A DNA stretch of 5,993 nucleotides from Planctomycetota bacterium (GTDB lineage: Bacteria; Planctomycetota; Phycisphaerae; UBA1845; CAIVHJ01). Both the position numbers and the translations under genes were made by a program. The stretch's first letter is position 1, and every line of letters begins with the position of its first letter. Location of the stretch: the NCBI GenBank assembly GCA_022565195.1, contig JADFJZ010000114.1:1-5993 (forward strand). The letters are read 5' to 3'. The notes below the pieces were generated by a model that was not told the origin of the DNA, made no database searches, and was given only the letters and a program-made list of their open reading frames with translations. Of the stretch, positions 1 through 5,915 are shown in pieces.

Positions 1-75
1 GAAGTGTGGTCGCCTGCAACGTTCCGTGACGACCGCCGAGTATGGGATGCCGTCCAGTTGCCGTTAGTTCTTTGA
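1..75 (+). CDS. Possible C-terminal end of an upstream protein, cut by the window edge
   Basis: Frame 1 is open from the left edge for 24 codons and stops at TGA 73-75; the encoded end reads VWDAVQLPLVL. The other two plus-strand frames stop earlier (TGA at 25-27 and TAG at 64-66), so this frame is the best candidate for the tail of a gene coming in from the left. Twenty-four open codons are weak evidence at this base composition. I do not recognise the protein and suggest no function. If real, it lies 94 bases before ispE and in the same direction. Confidence 0.3.
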   Translation, partial: EVWSPATFRDDRRVWDAVQLPLVL

Positions 76-98
76 GCGGAACCAGTTAGGCGTGTTCG

Positions 99-127
99 TT
101 GACTTTTGAGCGGGTTTCGAGTTCAAT
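99..127 (+). promoter_or_regulatory. Candidate sigma-70-type promoter upstream of ispE
   Basis: TTGACT at 99-104 and TTCAAT at 122-127 are separated by 17 bases. They match five of six and four of six consensus positions. The -10 ends 42 bases before the ispE start and lies outside the possible upstream coding end, which suits a promoter for an ispE-spoVG transcript. This is pattern matching only, and promoter consensus in this phylum is poorly defined. Confidence 0.35.
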
Positions 128-169
128 AGAGTACAGAGCGGCTGACAGCAGCTTGATGTGGTTCAGTGA

Positions 170-1057
170 ATGTCTGTTTTTTGCGGCGACCGTCACTCGG
201 CCATCGCTCCGGCCAAGATCAACCTCACTTTGCGTGTTTTGGGTCGGCGGGCAGATGGCTACCATGACCTTGAGTCCGTGGTCGCCAAGGTAACCCTGTA
301 CGATGGGATCGACCTCCTCCCCGGAGACGATCCCGCGATTCAAATAGAATGTACCAATCCTGCCGTACCCACAGATACCCAAAATACCATCTGGCGGGCG
401 ATCGAACTGCTTTCAAATCGCGCGGGATCCTTGCCGCCGATGCGGGTCAAACTGCACAAGCAAATTCCGCTGGGCGCGGGGCTGGGAGGCGGCAGCAGCG
501 ACGCAGCCGCGGTCCTGATGTTGCTCAGCCGGCGTCTCGACGGGCGCGTGAGCGATTCCGACTTGGCGCACATCGCCGCCGAGGTCGGCTCGGACGTGTC
601 CTGCTTCCTACAGCCGCACACGGTCCACATCAGCGGCCGGGGAGAGATCGTGCGTCCGGTCGAGCTGCCTTGGCGCGGATGGGCCGTGCTGGTGTTTCCG
701 CCGTTCGGCGTCTCGACGTCTGCCGTCTACGCAGCGTGGCAGGCCAATGGGAGTGCGCCGGATCGCGACGCGGAAATCTGTCTGAAAGATACTTGCAACA
801 CCGCCGAAAAGCTCGACGAAGTGTTGTTCAACGATTTGGAGAACAGTGTGTTCGCGGTAGAGCCGCGAATGAGACATGCCAGGGAACATGTGGAGGATTT
901 TGCGCAGCAGCGATTTCATGTGACCGGAAGCGGCTCGACCCTGTTTGCCTGCCTCGATTCTCACGAACAGGCCGAGCAATTGAAGCAGCGGATCGATCAG
1001 CTTTCCGGGTTGAAGAGTCTGGTGACCAGAGTAATTACTTCGGAAGACAACAAGTGA
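170..1057 (+). CDS. ispE: 4-diphosphocytidyl-2-C-methyl-D-erythritol kinase (IspE)
   Basis: This cytoplasmic GHMP-family kinase uses ATP to phosphorylate the 2-hydroxyl of 4-diphosphocytidyl-2-C-methyl-D-erythritol, the fourth step of the MEP (non-mevalonate) route to IPP and DMAPP. The 295 residues match the usual family length of about 280-300. Visible motifs are APAKINL (residues 13-19, with K16 at the expected catalytic lysine), the glycine-rich ATP loop PLGAGLGGGSSDAAA (100-114), GSDVSCFL (140-147, with D142 at the catalytic aspartate) and the third GHMP motif VTGSGSTLFA (251-260). The ATG at 170 is chosen because an in-frame TGA sits directly before it and the conserved N-terminal motif follows 12 residues later. 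No clear Shine-Dalgarno is visible, so initiation may be weak or leaderless. The spoVG-like gene follows after 9 bases, and ispE and spoVG are also close neighbours in Bacillus. The gene looks intact. Confidence 0.96.
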   Translation: MSVFCGDRHSAIAPAKINLTLRVLGRRADGYHDLESVVAKVTLYDGIDLLPGDDPAIQIECTNPAVPTDTQNTIWRAIELLSNRAGSLPPMRVKLHKQIPLGAGLGGGSSDAAAVLMLLSRRLDGRVSDSDLAHIAAEVGSDVSCFLQPHTVHISGRGEIVRPVELPWRGWAVLVFPPFGVSTSAVYAAWQANGSAPDRDAEICLKDTCNTAEKLDEVLFNDLENSVFAVEPRMRHAREHVEDFAQQRFHVTGSGSTLFACLDSHEQAEQLKQRIDQLSGLKSLVTRVITSEDNK

Positions 1058-1061
1058 GGAG
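1056..1061 (+). promoter_or_regulatory. Shine-Dalgarno for the spoVG-like gene, overlapping the ispE stop
   Basis: GAGGAG lies five bases before the ATG at 1067 and overlaps the TGA of ispE (1055-1057). This fixes the downstream start and supports translation of the two genes from one mRNA. Confidence 0.8.
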
Positions 1062-1066
1062 CCGAC

Positions 1067-2044
1067 ATGGAGATCTCAGAAGTACGAGTCAAGTTGGTCA
1101 GTAATTCCAAGGAACGGCTGAGGGCGTTTTGCAGCATCACGATCGAGAGTGAATTTGTCATCCGCGATCTCAAGATCATCGACGGCCTGAACGGCACGTT
1201 CGTGGCCATGCCGTCCCGCAAGCTGGCGGACCGCTGTCCGAAATGTGGATACAAGAACCATCTGCGGGCGCACTTTTGTAACGAGTGCGGCAAGGAACTC
1301 GGTGAGCAGCGCGGCAAGCGCGCCACCAAGCGCGGCAAGCTCCACGCGGACATCGCCCACCCGATCAACGCGGGTTGCCGCGAGCGCATCCAGAACATCG
1401 TGATCGGCGCCTTCGAGGAAGAACTCGAAAAATCCAAGCAGCCCGGCTACCGGCCGCCGGAATTTGATTTCGGAGATGACTCTCACGATGATGAAATGCA
1501 GACCGAGCATGCCGTTCGCGAGGAACCCACAAGACGGCAAGAACCGGCGCCGGAACCGCAGCGTGAGGCAGACCGCGCACCTGCGGATGAGCCAGAGGAG
1601 GATGGCGGCGGATACGACCAAATGATCGCGGAACTCAAAAATGATGCCAAAGAACGGCGCCAAAAGCGCGATGCCTCTCACCGCAGCTTCGACCCGGCTC
1701 CCGAAGAAGTGACCGCACCCGCCGAGGAGCCCTGCAAGAGTGAGTCGCTCGCGCCGGCGACTTCCGGCAGCCCCGACGACTCGGTCGGCTTCGGCCCGCC
1801 TCCCGGAGAAGTGACCCCGCCCGCCAAAGAGCCCTGTGAGAGTGAATCGCTCGCGCCGGCGGCTTCCGGCAGTCCCGACGACTCGGTCGGCTTCGGCCCG
1901 CCTCCCGAAGAAGTGACCCCGCCCGCCAAAGAGCCCCGTGAGAGTGAACCGCTCGCGCCGGCGGCTTCCGGAGGAACAGGCGGCTCCGGTACGCAGACCA
2001 AGAGCAAACCGAGCGATGAGGGCTTTGGCGCCGGCCTGCTGTAA
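1067..2044 (+). CDS. spoVG: SpoVG-family protein with inserted zinc ribbon and long repeat-bearing acidic tail
   Basis: SpoVG proteins are small nucleic-acid-binding regulators, known in Bacillus, Staphylococcus and Borrelia for effects on septation, sporulation and gene expression. The family core is seen in two pieces. Residues 1-52 contain [10 protein letters not shown], a beta-rich stretch and [15 protein letters not shown]; residues 91-122 contain [16 protein letters not shown]. Between them lies a zinc ribbon with CPKC (57-60) and CNEC (71-74), where ordinary SpoVG has only a few residues. After about residue 125 the protein is predicted disordered: acidic, rich in P, E and A, with a 34-residue tandem repeat from residue 212. 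At 325 residues it is about three times the length of classical SpoVG (roughly 85-100). From memory, planctomycete SpoVG homologues share the zinc ribbon. The strong GAGGAG and 9-base gap to ispE indicate an operon, closed by the terminator at 2069-2098. The family call is firm; the role here is inferred and may differ from Bacillus. Confidence 0.9.
   Translation: MEISEVRVKLVSNSKERLRAFCSITIESEFVIRDLKIIDGLNGTFVAMPSRKLADRCPKCGYKNHLRAHFCNECGKELGEQRGKRATKRGKLHADIAHPINAGCRERIQNIVIGAFEEELEKSKQPGYRPPEFDFGDDSHDDEMQTEHAVREEPTRRQEPAPEPQREADRAPADEPEEDGGGYDQMIAELKNDAKERRQKRDASHRSFDPAPEEVTAPAEEPCKSESLAPATSGSPDDSVGFGPPPGEVTPPAKEPCESESLAPAASGSPDDSVGFGPPPEEVTPPAKEPRESEPLAPAASGGTGGSGTQTKSKPSDEGFGAGLL
1700..1971 (+). 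repeat. In-frame 102-bp tandem repeat (2.7 copies) within the spoVG-like gene
   Basis: Copies start at 1700, 1802 and 1904, exactly 102 bases apart, and the third stops at about 1971. By hand comparison, copies 1 and 2 differ at about 10 of 102 positions, and copies 2 and 3 at about 3 of 68. Each copy encodes 34 residues of the type PxEVTxPAxEPxxSExLAP followed by [15 protein letters not shown]. Because 102 is a multiple of three, gain or loss of a unit keeps the frame, so the tail can vary in length by slippage or recombination. Confidence 0.95.
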
Positions 2045-2068
2045 TCGCGCCGCAATCCAGTGATCCCC

Positions 2069-2098
2069 AAGCTCCGGCCCCCAGCCGGGGCTTTTTTT
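2069..2098 (+). terminator. Intrinsic terminator of the ispE-spoVG unit
   Basis: Arms at 2069-2078 and 2084-2093 pair as a GC-rich 10-bp stem with one G-T wobble, around the five-base loop CCCCA. A run of seven T (2092-2098) follows. It begins 24 bases after the spoVG stop codon. Confidence 0.9.
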
Positions 2099-2106
2099 GG
2101 ACGCGT

Positions 2107-2160
2107 AAAAGGTGTCAGGAAGAATTTCGAGGCCCATTAAAATTCTTCCTGACACCTTTT
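2107..2160. repeat. Perfect 21-bp inverted repeat, REP-like palindrome
   Basis: The left arm (2107-2127) starts AAAAGGTGTCAGGAAG and the right arm (2140-2160) ends CTTCCTGACACCTTTT. The arms are exact reverse complements over 21 bases around a 12-base loop (2128-2139). It lies 8 bases beyond the T-run of the terminator, between two genes of the same direction. The GGTGTCAGGAA core resembles, from memory, palindromes that flank or are scattered by REP-associated tyrosine transposases (Y1_Tnp, IS200-like). No transposase gene is present here. The hairpin also ends in TTTT and could act as a second terminator, but its perfect AT-ended symmetry fits a mobile palindrome better. Confidence 0.85.
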
Positions 2161-2248
2161 CTTCTGATCGGGCGCCTCGCTCCGTTCTCGTCGCGCTCTC
2201 ATAACTGAAAAGTCCTGCGTGTTATCGGGCGGATGGGCAAATCGGTTG

Positions 2249-2277
2249 TTGACGCCGAGCGATCCGTACGCGATGTT
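2249..2277 (+). promoter_or_regulatory. Weak candidate promoter for the HDOD gene
   Basis: TTGACG (2249-2254) is a good -35 match. At the normal 17-base spacing the -10 would be GATGTT (2272-2277), a poor match; the better-looking TAAAAT (2278-2283) is 23 bases away. The terminator and palindrome upstream mean this gene probably needs its own promoter within 2161-2321, and this is the best sequence I can see there. Confidence 0.2.
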
Positions 2278-2321
2278 TAAAATGCTGCTGCGCATTGCTA
2301 TTTCAAATAACGGAACGCTCT

Positions 2322-4067
2322 ATGACATCTGATTCCCAGACGCATGTCGAGGCTGTCTTGATCAGCGAGCCGCATGCGCGGATTCGAAGTGGTCTGGAGG
2401 TCAGCCTCACACAACACGGTTACCACGTGGCAACCGACGATGGCTCAGATCCGCTTGAAGCGATCGAGGTGCAGGTGCCGGACGTAGCGGTGTTGTCCTG
2501 CGGCCTCTTGCCCGACGGCTTTCGCATTTGCGAACAGGTGGTTGAGGATGGGATCGCCGCGGCGATCATCATGTCGAGTCACGAACCCACCAAAGAACTG
2601 GTCATCAAAGCAGCCCGTGCCGGCGCCAAGGGATTCGTGGTGACTCCCACGAGCGGTCCCAAACTCCGGCAGAAGGTGGAGAGCGTCTACAGTCAGACTC
2701 CCCAGGCCTCATCCAGGGCCAAATTCCCAATCATCCGATTCGGAGCCCGAAATTTGAGCGATGCCCAGAAGGTGGACATCATCATGCGCGACGTATCGGA
2801 GATTCGGGTCATGCCCCATGCAGTGGCAAAGATACTGCAGGTCACGAACCAGGATGACGTGGGGGCTCACGACATCGCAGCAGCCGCGGGATCAGATCCG
2901 ACCATAGCGGCGATGGTTCTGAAGCGGGCCAACTCCGCCTACTACGGCGGCAACGGTCAGATTTCGGACCTGCGAGCAGCCGTCGTCCGGTTGGGCTCCC
3001 GGGAGTGCCGTGATCAAGTCATTGGGATGGCGACGTCCGATTTGTTCCCCAAGATCGAGAAGAGCTTCGGATTCAATCGCGTGTGGCATTGGGTTCACTC
3101 CCTGTCCTGTGGCCTGCTGGCTGAGCATCTATCGCGCCGGCCTGGGTTTGTAAACTGGCAGGATGCGTTCGCCGCTGGTCTGCTGCACGATATCGGCAAG
3201 CTCATCCTCGACGATTTTCTCACCAGCGCCTATGGACGAGTCGTACGGATGGCCCACACCACGCGGATCACGATGCTCGCCGCAGAAAAGAAGGTCCTTG
3301 AGCGCGACCACGCCCTAGTCGGCAGTCAGGTTTTGCAGCGCTGGCGATTTCCGGAGGCCATCTGCCAAGCGATCGCCGATCACCACGACAGCCAACATGT
3401 CGTTCCCGCAAACCATGCAAACCTTCCTGGCGCGATCTTTCTGGCTGATCAAATGGCCAAAGCGATGCTCGTGGGTAGCGGGGGCGATTTCATCGTGCAT
3501 GACATTCCACAGGCAGTGTGGGACCGATATGGTTGCCGCATCGTCAACTTCGAGACCCTGTGCGGCCAGTTGGAAGAACAGCTGAGAGAATACTGCTCGT
3601 TTCTGCGGATCAACGACAAGGAAGCAGGAGACGCTCTGGATCACAACCGTGATTCGGGCACGGCTGTCCTGTTTGATCACCACAAGGACAATACGTTTCT
3701 TCTCACTCTGTTCTTGGTGAACCAGGGTTTTGAAGTGAAGACCGTTACAGAGCCAGATGCGTTCAGTACATTGAAAGACGCACCCCAGCTTGTGGTCTTC
3801 AGGCCGGCGGACTTCGGCGAAGCAAACAACATCCTCAAACGGATCGAATCCCTCAAGGGCGGTCCCTGTCCCACAGTCTGTGTCCTCGAGGACAGCGGCC
3901 GCGGCCACGAAGAGGAGTTTCGGGCGGGACGTGATTGGCTTCGAGTGTTGACCAAACCGCTTGATTGCTTCGAGTTGCTCTGCAAGGCACGCGAACTTAT
4001 GCCGGACGTGCTCAAAGCCAAGGTCATCGCTCGAGTGAAACCGCTGCGGAGTGAGTCCCAGTGTTGA
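2322..4067 (+). CDS. HDOD-domain regulator flanked by two degenerate receiver domains
   Basis: The 581-residue protein has three parts. Residues about 10-125 look like a response-regulator receiver, but the phosphoacceptor site in PDVAVLSCG is S59 instead of Asp and the conserved Lys is T108 (VVTP). Residues about 157-356 form an HDOD domain, with VMPHAVAKIL, DPTIAAMVLKRANSAYYG, LRAAVVRLG and AGLLHDIGKLIL (H289-D290), plus H259, H330 and H354-H355 at positions that could serve as HD-type metal ligands. Residues about 445-565 look like a second receiver: R494 replaces Asp, while VLTKP keeps the Lys (K545). HDOD proteins are usually signalling or regulatory; catalysis is generally not shown. 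No signal peptide or membrane segment is seen, so it is probably cytoplasmic. I chose ATG 2322, with GGAA 6 bases before it, over the in-frame TTG at 2295, which has no ribosome site and adds nine non-conserved residues. The specific pathway is unknown. Confidence 0.88.
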   Translation: MTSDSQTHVEAVLISEPHARIRSGLEVSLTQHGYHVATDDGSDPLEAIEVQVPDVAVLSCGLLPDGFRICEQVVEDGIAAAIIMSSHEPTKELVIKAARAGAKGFVVTPTSGPKLRQKVESVYSQTPQASSRAKFPIIRFGARNLSDAQKVDIIMRDVSEIRVMPHAVAKILQVTNQDDVGAHDIAAAAGSDPTIAAMVLKRANSAYYGGNGQISDLRAAVVRLGSRECRDQVIGMATSDLFPKIEKSFGFNRVWHWVHSLSCGLLAEHLSRRPGFVNWQDAFAAGLLHDIGKLILDDFLTSAYGRVVRMAHTTRITMLAAEKKVLERDHALVGSQVLQRWRFPEAICQAIADHHDSQHVVPANHANLPGAIFLADQMAKAMLVGSGGDFIVHDIPQAVWDRYGCRIVNFETLCGQLEEQLREYCSFLRINDKEAGDALDHNRDSGTAVLFDHHKDNTFLLTLFLVNQGFEVKTVTEPDAFSTLKDAPQLVVFRPADFGEANNILKRIESLKGGPCPTVCVLEDSGRGHEEEFRAGRDWLRVLTKPLDCFELLCKARELMPDVLKAKVIARVKPLRSESQC

Positions 4068-4080
4068 CAAACCCCTCGGA

Positions 4081-4283
4081 CTGATGGATATCGCCGACGA
4101 AATGGACAACGAACTTGAGCATCTCGATCTTCTGCTGGCGTAGTGCCACGGTGCGGGGTGCCTTCGCTCCCGTCTGATCTCGTCCGCCCACGTCGAAACG
4201 TCGGCGAGCGATTCGTTGCCGAGCAGGTCGTTCACTGCGGCGGCGGCCTGTGGCGTGAGATACTTCGCGGCCATGAAGCCGCA
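4081..4283 (-). pseudogene. Relic of an S1/P1-type zinc nuclease gene
   Basis: On the minus strand, 4283-4140 encodes a stretch like the N-terminal part of S1/P1 nucleases: GFMAAKYLTPQ, AAVNDLLG, ESLADVSTWADEIRRER and PAPWHY. At 4137-4081, in another frame, the text continues QQKIEMLKFVVHFVGDIHQ, the conserved centre of the same family. In intact members some 50 residues separate these blocks; here they abut at about 4137-4142, so an internal deletion has removed that part and shifted the frame. After DIHQ the expected PLH is missing and no later nuclease sequence follows. By analogy with P1 nuclease the surviving zinc ligands would be the Asp of WADE, the His of PWHY and the His and Asp of HFVGD. 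About 67 of the usual 260-300 residues remain, so it cannot be functional. It ends 14 bases from the HDOD stop codon and faces that gene. The family call is from memory of its motifs. Confidence 0.75.
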
Positions 4284-4320
4284 GGTGGACGATCGCGGAT
4301 GCCGCGGGGGCACTGGGCAA

Positions 4321-4357
4321 GAAAAAGGCGGTCGGCTGGGAGGGAAGCCGACCGCCT
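4321..4357 (-). terminator. Intrinsic terminator of the small minus-strand gene
   Basis: AGGCGGTCGGCT (4326-4337) and AGCCGACCGCCT (4346-4357) form a perfect 12-bp stem around an 8-base loop. Read on the minus strand, the hairpin runs into five T (4322-4326). It starts 19 bases past the stop codon of the gene at 4377-4664. On the plus strand no T-run follows, so it is directional. Confidence 0.9.
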
Positions 4358-4376
4358 AGAGTTCCCTGCCTGTCAA

Positions 4377-4664
4377 TTAGAAATTGACATGGACATCGGC
4401 ATTACAAGCAAGGAGCTTCGCCTTGGTAACCGACACGAAGGGATTGTTGCTGATCTTGGTGACGAGCAGAGGCTCACAAGCGACCATGTTGATCAGCGGG
4501 GAGCGGCCGGGAGCAATGGCATCGTCGGGCACGCGCAGGAGGTGTCCGCTCCAGTTGCAGACGTAGCAGCCGGGCTCGCTGATGCTCGACCAGGGCAATG
4601 TCTGTCCACAGTTCTCGTCTGTGCCATCGTGAGTCGTTCCAACGGTTTTCGTGGCTGTCGTCAT
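4377..4664 (-). CDS. Small conserved-looking protein of unknown function (95 residues)
   Basis: The reading frame starts at ATG 4664-4662 and stops at TAA 4379-4377. The start is fixed by AAGGAG seven bases upstream; an in-frame ATG 12 codons earlier has no such site. The N-terminal 20 residues are polar and threonine-rich. The rest looks like a compact domain: LPWSSISEPGCYVCNWSG (residues 23-40), LLRVPDDAIAPGRSPLINM (42-60), EPLLVTKIS (64-72) and KAKLLACNADVHVNF at the C-terminus. There are five cysteines (C19, C33, C36, C63, C87), including one CxxC. No signal peptide or membrane segment is present. The GCYVC / LLRVP / PGRSPL pattern feels familiar from planctomycete hypothetical proteins, but I cannot name a family. 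It is a single-gene unit with its own terminator at 4321-4357. The gene itself is well supported by start site, length and terminator; the function is open. Confidence 0.85.
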   Translation of the reverse strand: MTTATKTVGTTHDGTDENCGQTLPWSSISEPGCYVCNWSGHLLRVPDDAIAPGRSPLINMVACEPLLVTKISNNPFVSVTKAKLLACNADVHVNF

Positions 4665-4670
4665 TCGGGT

Positions 4671-4676
4671 TCTCCT
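4671..4676 (-). promoter_or_regulatory. Shine-Dalgarno deciding the start of the small minus-strand gene
   Basis: Read on the minus strand the bases are AAGGAG followed by AACCCGA and ATG. This near-ideal site selects the ATG at 4664 over the upstream in-frame ATG at 4700. Confidence 0.8.
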
Positions 4677-4801
4677 TAGTTCGGTACACATGAGGGACAC
4701 TTACGACTGGATCAGTATCGGCCTGCCGAGTTCTCCTGATTACTCTTTTCGCAGTAGGTCTCGTCCGAATAACCGTGTTACCCCGCGAACAGTTCGGGAC
4801 G

Positions 4802-4876
4802 GTTCGGGGGACATAATATCTATCTCCCGGCATGCGAGCTTGCCACAGTATGAGATAAGTATTATGTCGCCCGAAC
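4802..4876. repeat. Long imperfect palindrome, second REP-like element
   Basis: The left arm (4802-4826) contains GGGGGACATAATATC; the right arm (4852-4876) contains GTATTATGTCGCCC. The 25-base arms are reverse complements except at three positions (22 of 25). The 25-base centre (4827-4851) holds a smaller hairpin, GGCA-TGC-GA-GCT-TGCC, at 4829-4844. The whole 75-base unit could fold into one long structured stem. An extra GTTCGGG copy precedes it at 4792-4798. The element lies in the gene-poor stretch upstream of the small minus-strand gene. It is unrelated in sequence to the palindrome at 2107-2160. The GACATAATAC core resembles, from memory, palindromes linked to REP-associated transposases; no transposase is present. 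Confidence 0.8.
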
Positions 4877-5380
4877 TCTTCCGGAGTGCTGCGACGAGAT
4901 TCTGGGGTGCTATGATCCGCAGTTGTGCGGCGCGGGTTGCGCGTGTACGCCGCAAGCCCCAACCTTTGGCCTGATCTTCTTTGGCCTCGTTGGATGGCGC
5001 TTTGGGAGACGTCGCGGCAGCGGCGAGCCCTAAGGCCATGCGTTTGGCAGTCGGAAAAGTTTTCCGTGCCCACGCCAATGTCCTGAGTGGGATCCACATA
5101 GGTGCTCCCGCATTCGATCTCCTCATCAATCTTTACTTCTTGGGCCAGGTGGGTCAGTACAGAAGGAAATCAAGGTTGCCCACAGTCAGAACGACACTCG
5201 CACCTGGCCCTGAGCGCGCCAATCCTCTTGAATCGAGAGAGATGAATCGGTATCATGACCCTTCGGTCGTCAAGGCGAGAGCCGTCTGGGAGAGGTCCGT
5301 GGAAGTCCCTTGCGGCGCCACACAGGTATAGAGTAAGATTCGGGTACTTGTCGGACCGGCGTGAGTTAAGGAGCCTGATC
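4877..5380. other. Gene-poor stretch without a supported gene
   Basis: Several frames are open here on both strands, but none combines a start codon, ribosome site and recognisable protein. The most protein-like text is on the minus strand at about 5160-5029 (LAQEVKIDEEIECGSTY, then VDPTQDIGVGTENFSDC). It is preceded by an in-frame TGA at 5172-5170 and has no matching start, so it may be a decayed fragment or chance. The right end contains the leader and a possible promoter of the gene starting at 5381. Confidence 0.5.
5310..5339 (+). promoter_or_regulatory. Weak candidate promoter for the CARDB-like gene
   Basis: TTGCGG (5310-5315) and TAAGAT (5334-5339) are spaced by 18 bases, and the -10 lies 41 bases before the start codon. 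Each box matches about four of six consensus positions. A nearby TATAGA (5327-5332) lacks a partner at normal spacing. Confidence 0.25.
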
Positions 5381-5851
5381 ATGCGAACGAGATCCCTGCT
5401 ACTGGTCGTTGTTTTGTTGACGCTGCCTGCGTCCGGTCTGACCTGTCCGGAGGATTGCCAGACCGGCGATCCAAACCTGTCGGCTGATCGGATTGACTTC
5501 AAACTCGTTACCCTGCACACCGCCACCACCGGAACCGTCCAAATTGATGGCGTTGTCGAAAACAAGGGTGGCAGCACGTTTGATTCCAGTGCCGGCCAGC
5601 AATTGGTGCAACTGTGGGAAGGGATAACTCTCGTCGCAGAACAGCCCTTCGAAGACCTTGCGGTGGGCGCGACTGTTATCGCGTCATTCACGCGAGAGTG
5701 GGATACCAGCAACGAATTTCCGCCAACATACAGAGTAGTCATCCTATTGGACCCCGATATCTTCATTGACGCCAATCCGAGCAATGATGAGTGCCCCACA
5801 GTGGATAACGCTTTGGAGAGGTCAGGCAGTGAGATAAACTTGCTCTTCTGA
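5381..5851 (+). CDS. Secreted protein with a CARDB-like beta-sandwich domain
   Basis: The 156-residue protein begins with a signal peptide (MRTRS, then a hydrophobic run LLLVVVLLTLP), with probable cleavage after ASG at residue 19. The mature part starts LTCPEDC. Residues about 36-140 follow the CARDB / APHP pattern of Ig-like adhesion domains: VQIDGVVENKGGSTF (53-67), LVQLWEGITLVAEQPFEDLAVGATV (75-99), then YRVVILLDPDIFIDANPSNDEC (117-138). Such domains are usually extracellular and mediate binding; the partner here is unknown. C22, C26 and C138 may form disulphides. The ATG at 5381 is chosen because TAAGGAG (5367-5373) lies seven bases upstream and the signal peptide starts there; the frame stays open 42 codons further upstream with no signal features. 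A second exported protein begins 64 bases downstream. The last residues, INLLF, end without any membrane or sorting segment. Confidence 0.82.
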   Translation: MRTRSLLLVVVLLTLPASGLTCPEDCQTGDPNLSADRIDFKLVTLHTATTGTVQIDGVVENKGGSTFDSSAGQQLVQLWEGITLVAEQPFEDLAVGATVIASFTREWDTSNEFPPTYRVVILLDPDIFIDANPSNDECPTVDNALERSGSEINLLF

Positions 5852-5915
5852 CACGCGGGCAGCAATCGCTGAGCGACTGTCGCGACCGGCAGCCGGAGGG
5901 CTTTAGAGCACCACC

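Noticed and set aside
349..1104. Plus-strand open frame overlapping ispE in another frame
   Set aside because: Its arginine-rich, low-order composition is typical of an out-of-frame shadow, and ispE has clear motifs in its own frame.
1076..2155. Long minus-strand open frame of 359 codons opposite the spoVG-like gene
   Set aside because: It mirrors a GC-rich repetitive gene and crosses the terminator and palindrome. The plus-strand frame has a recognisable family, ribosome site and operon position.
2295..2321. Upstream TTG as the start of the HDOD gene
   Set aside because: No Shine-Dalgarno precedes it, and the nine added residues do not belong to the receiver-like domain. ATG 2322 fits better.
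3315..4313. Minus-strand open frame of 332 codons treated as a full gene
   Set aside because: Only its first 60 codons look like a protein (the nuclease relic). The remainder lies opposite the HDOD gene and has no family features.
4372..4388. Short inverted repeat GTCAATT-AGA-AATTGAC at the end of the small minus-strand gene
   Set aside because: The 7-bp AT-rich arms overlap the coding end and stop codon. A much stronger terminator lies just beyond, so this is probably chance.
4829..4844. Sequence resembling a cloning-vector polylinker (GCATGC / AGCTTGCC)
   Set aside because: The match to known polylinkers is only partial, and the bases are explained as the inner stem of the palindrome, so vector contamination is unlikely.
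5855..5915. Possible terminator between the two exported-protein genes
   Set aside because: Only very short stems (such as TCGC-TGA-GCGA) can be drawn and no T-run follows, so the two genes may be cotranscribed.
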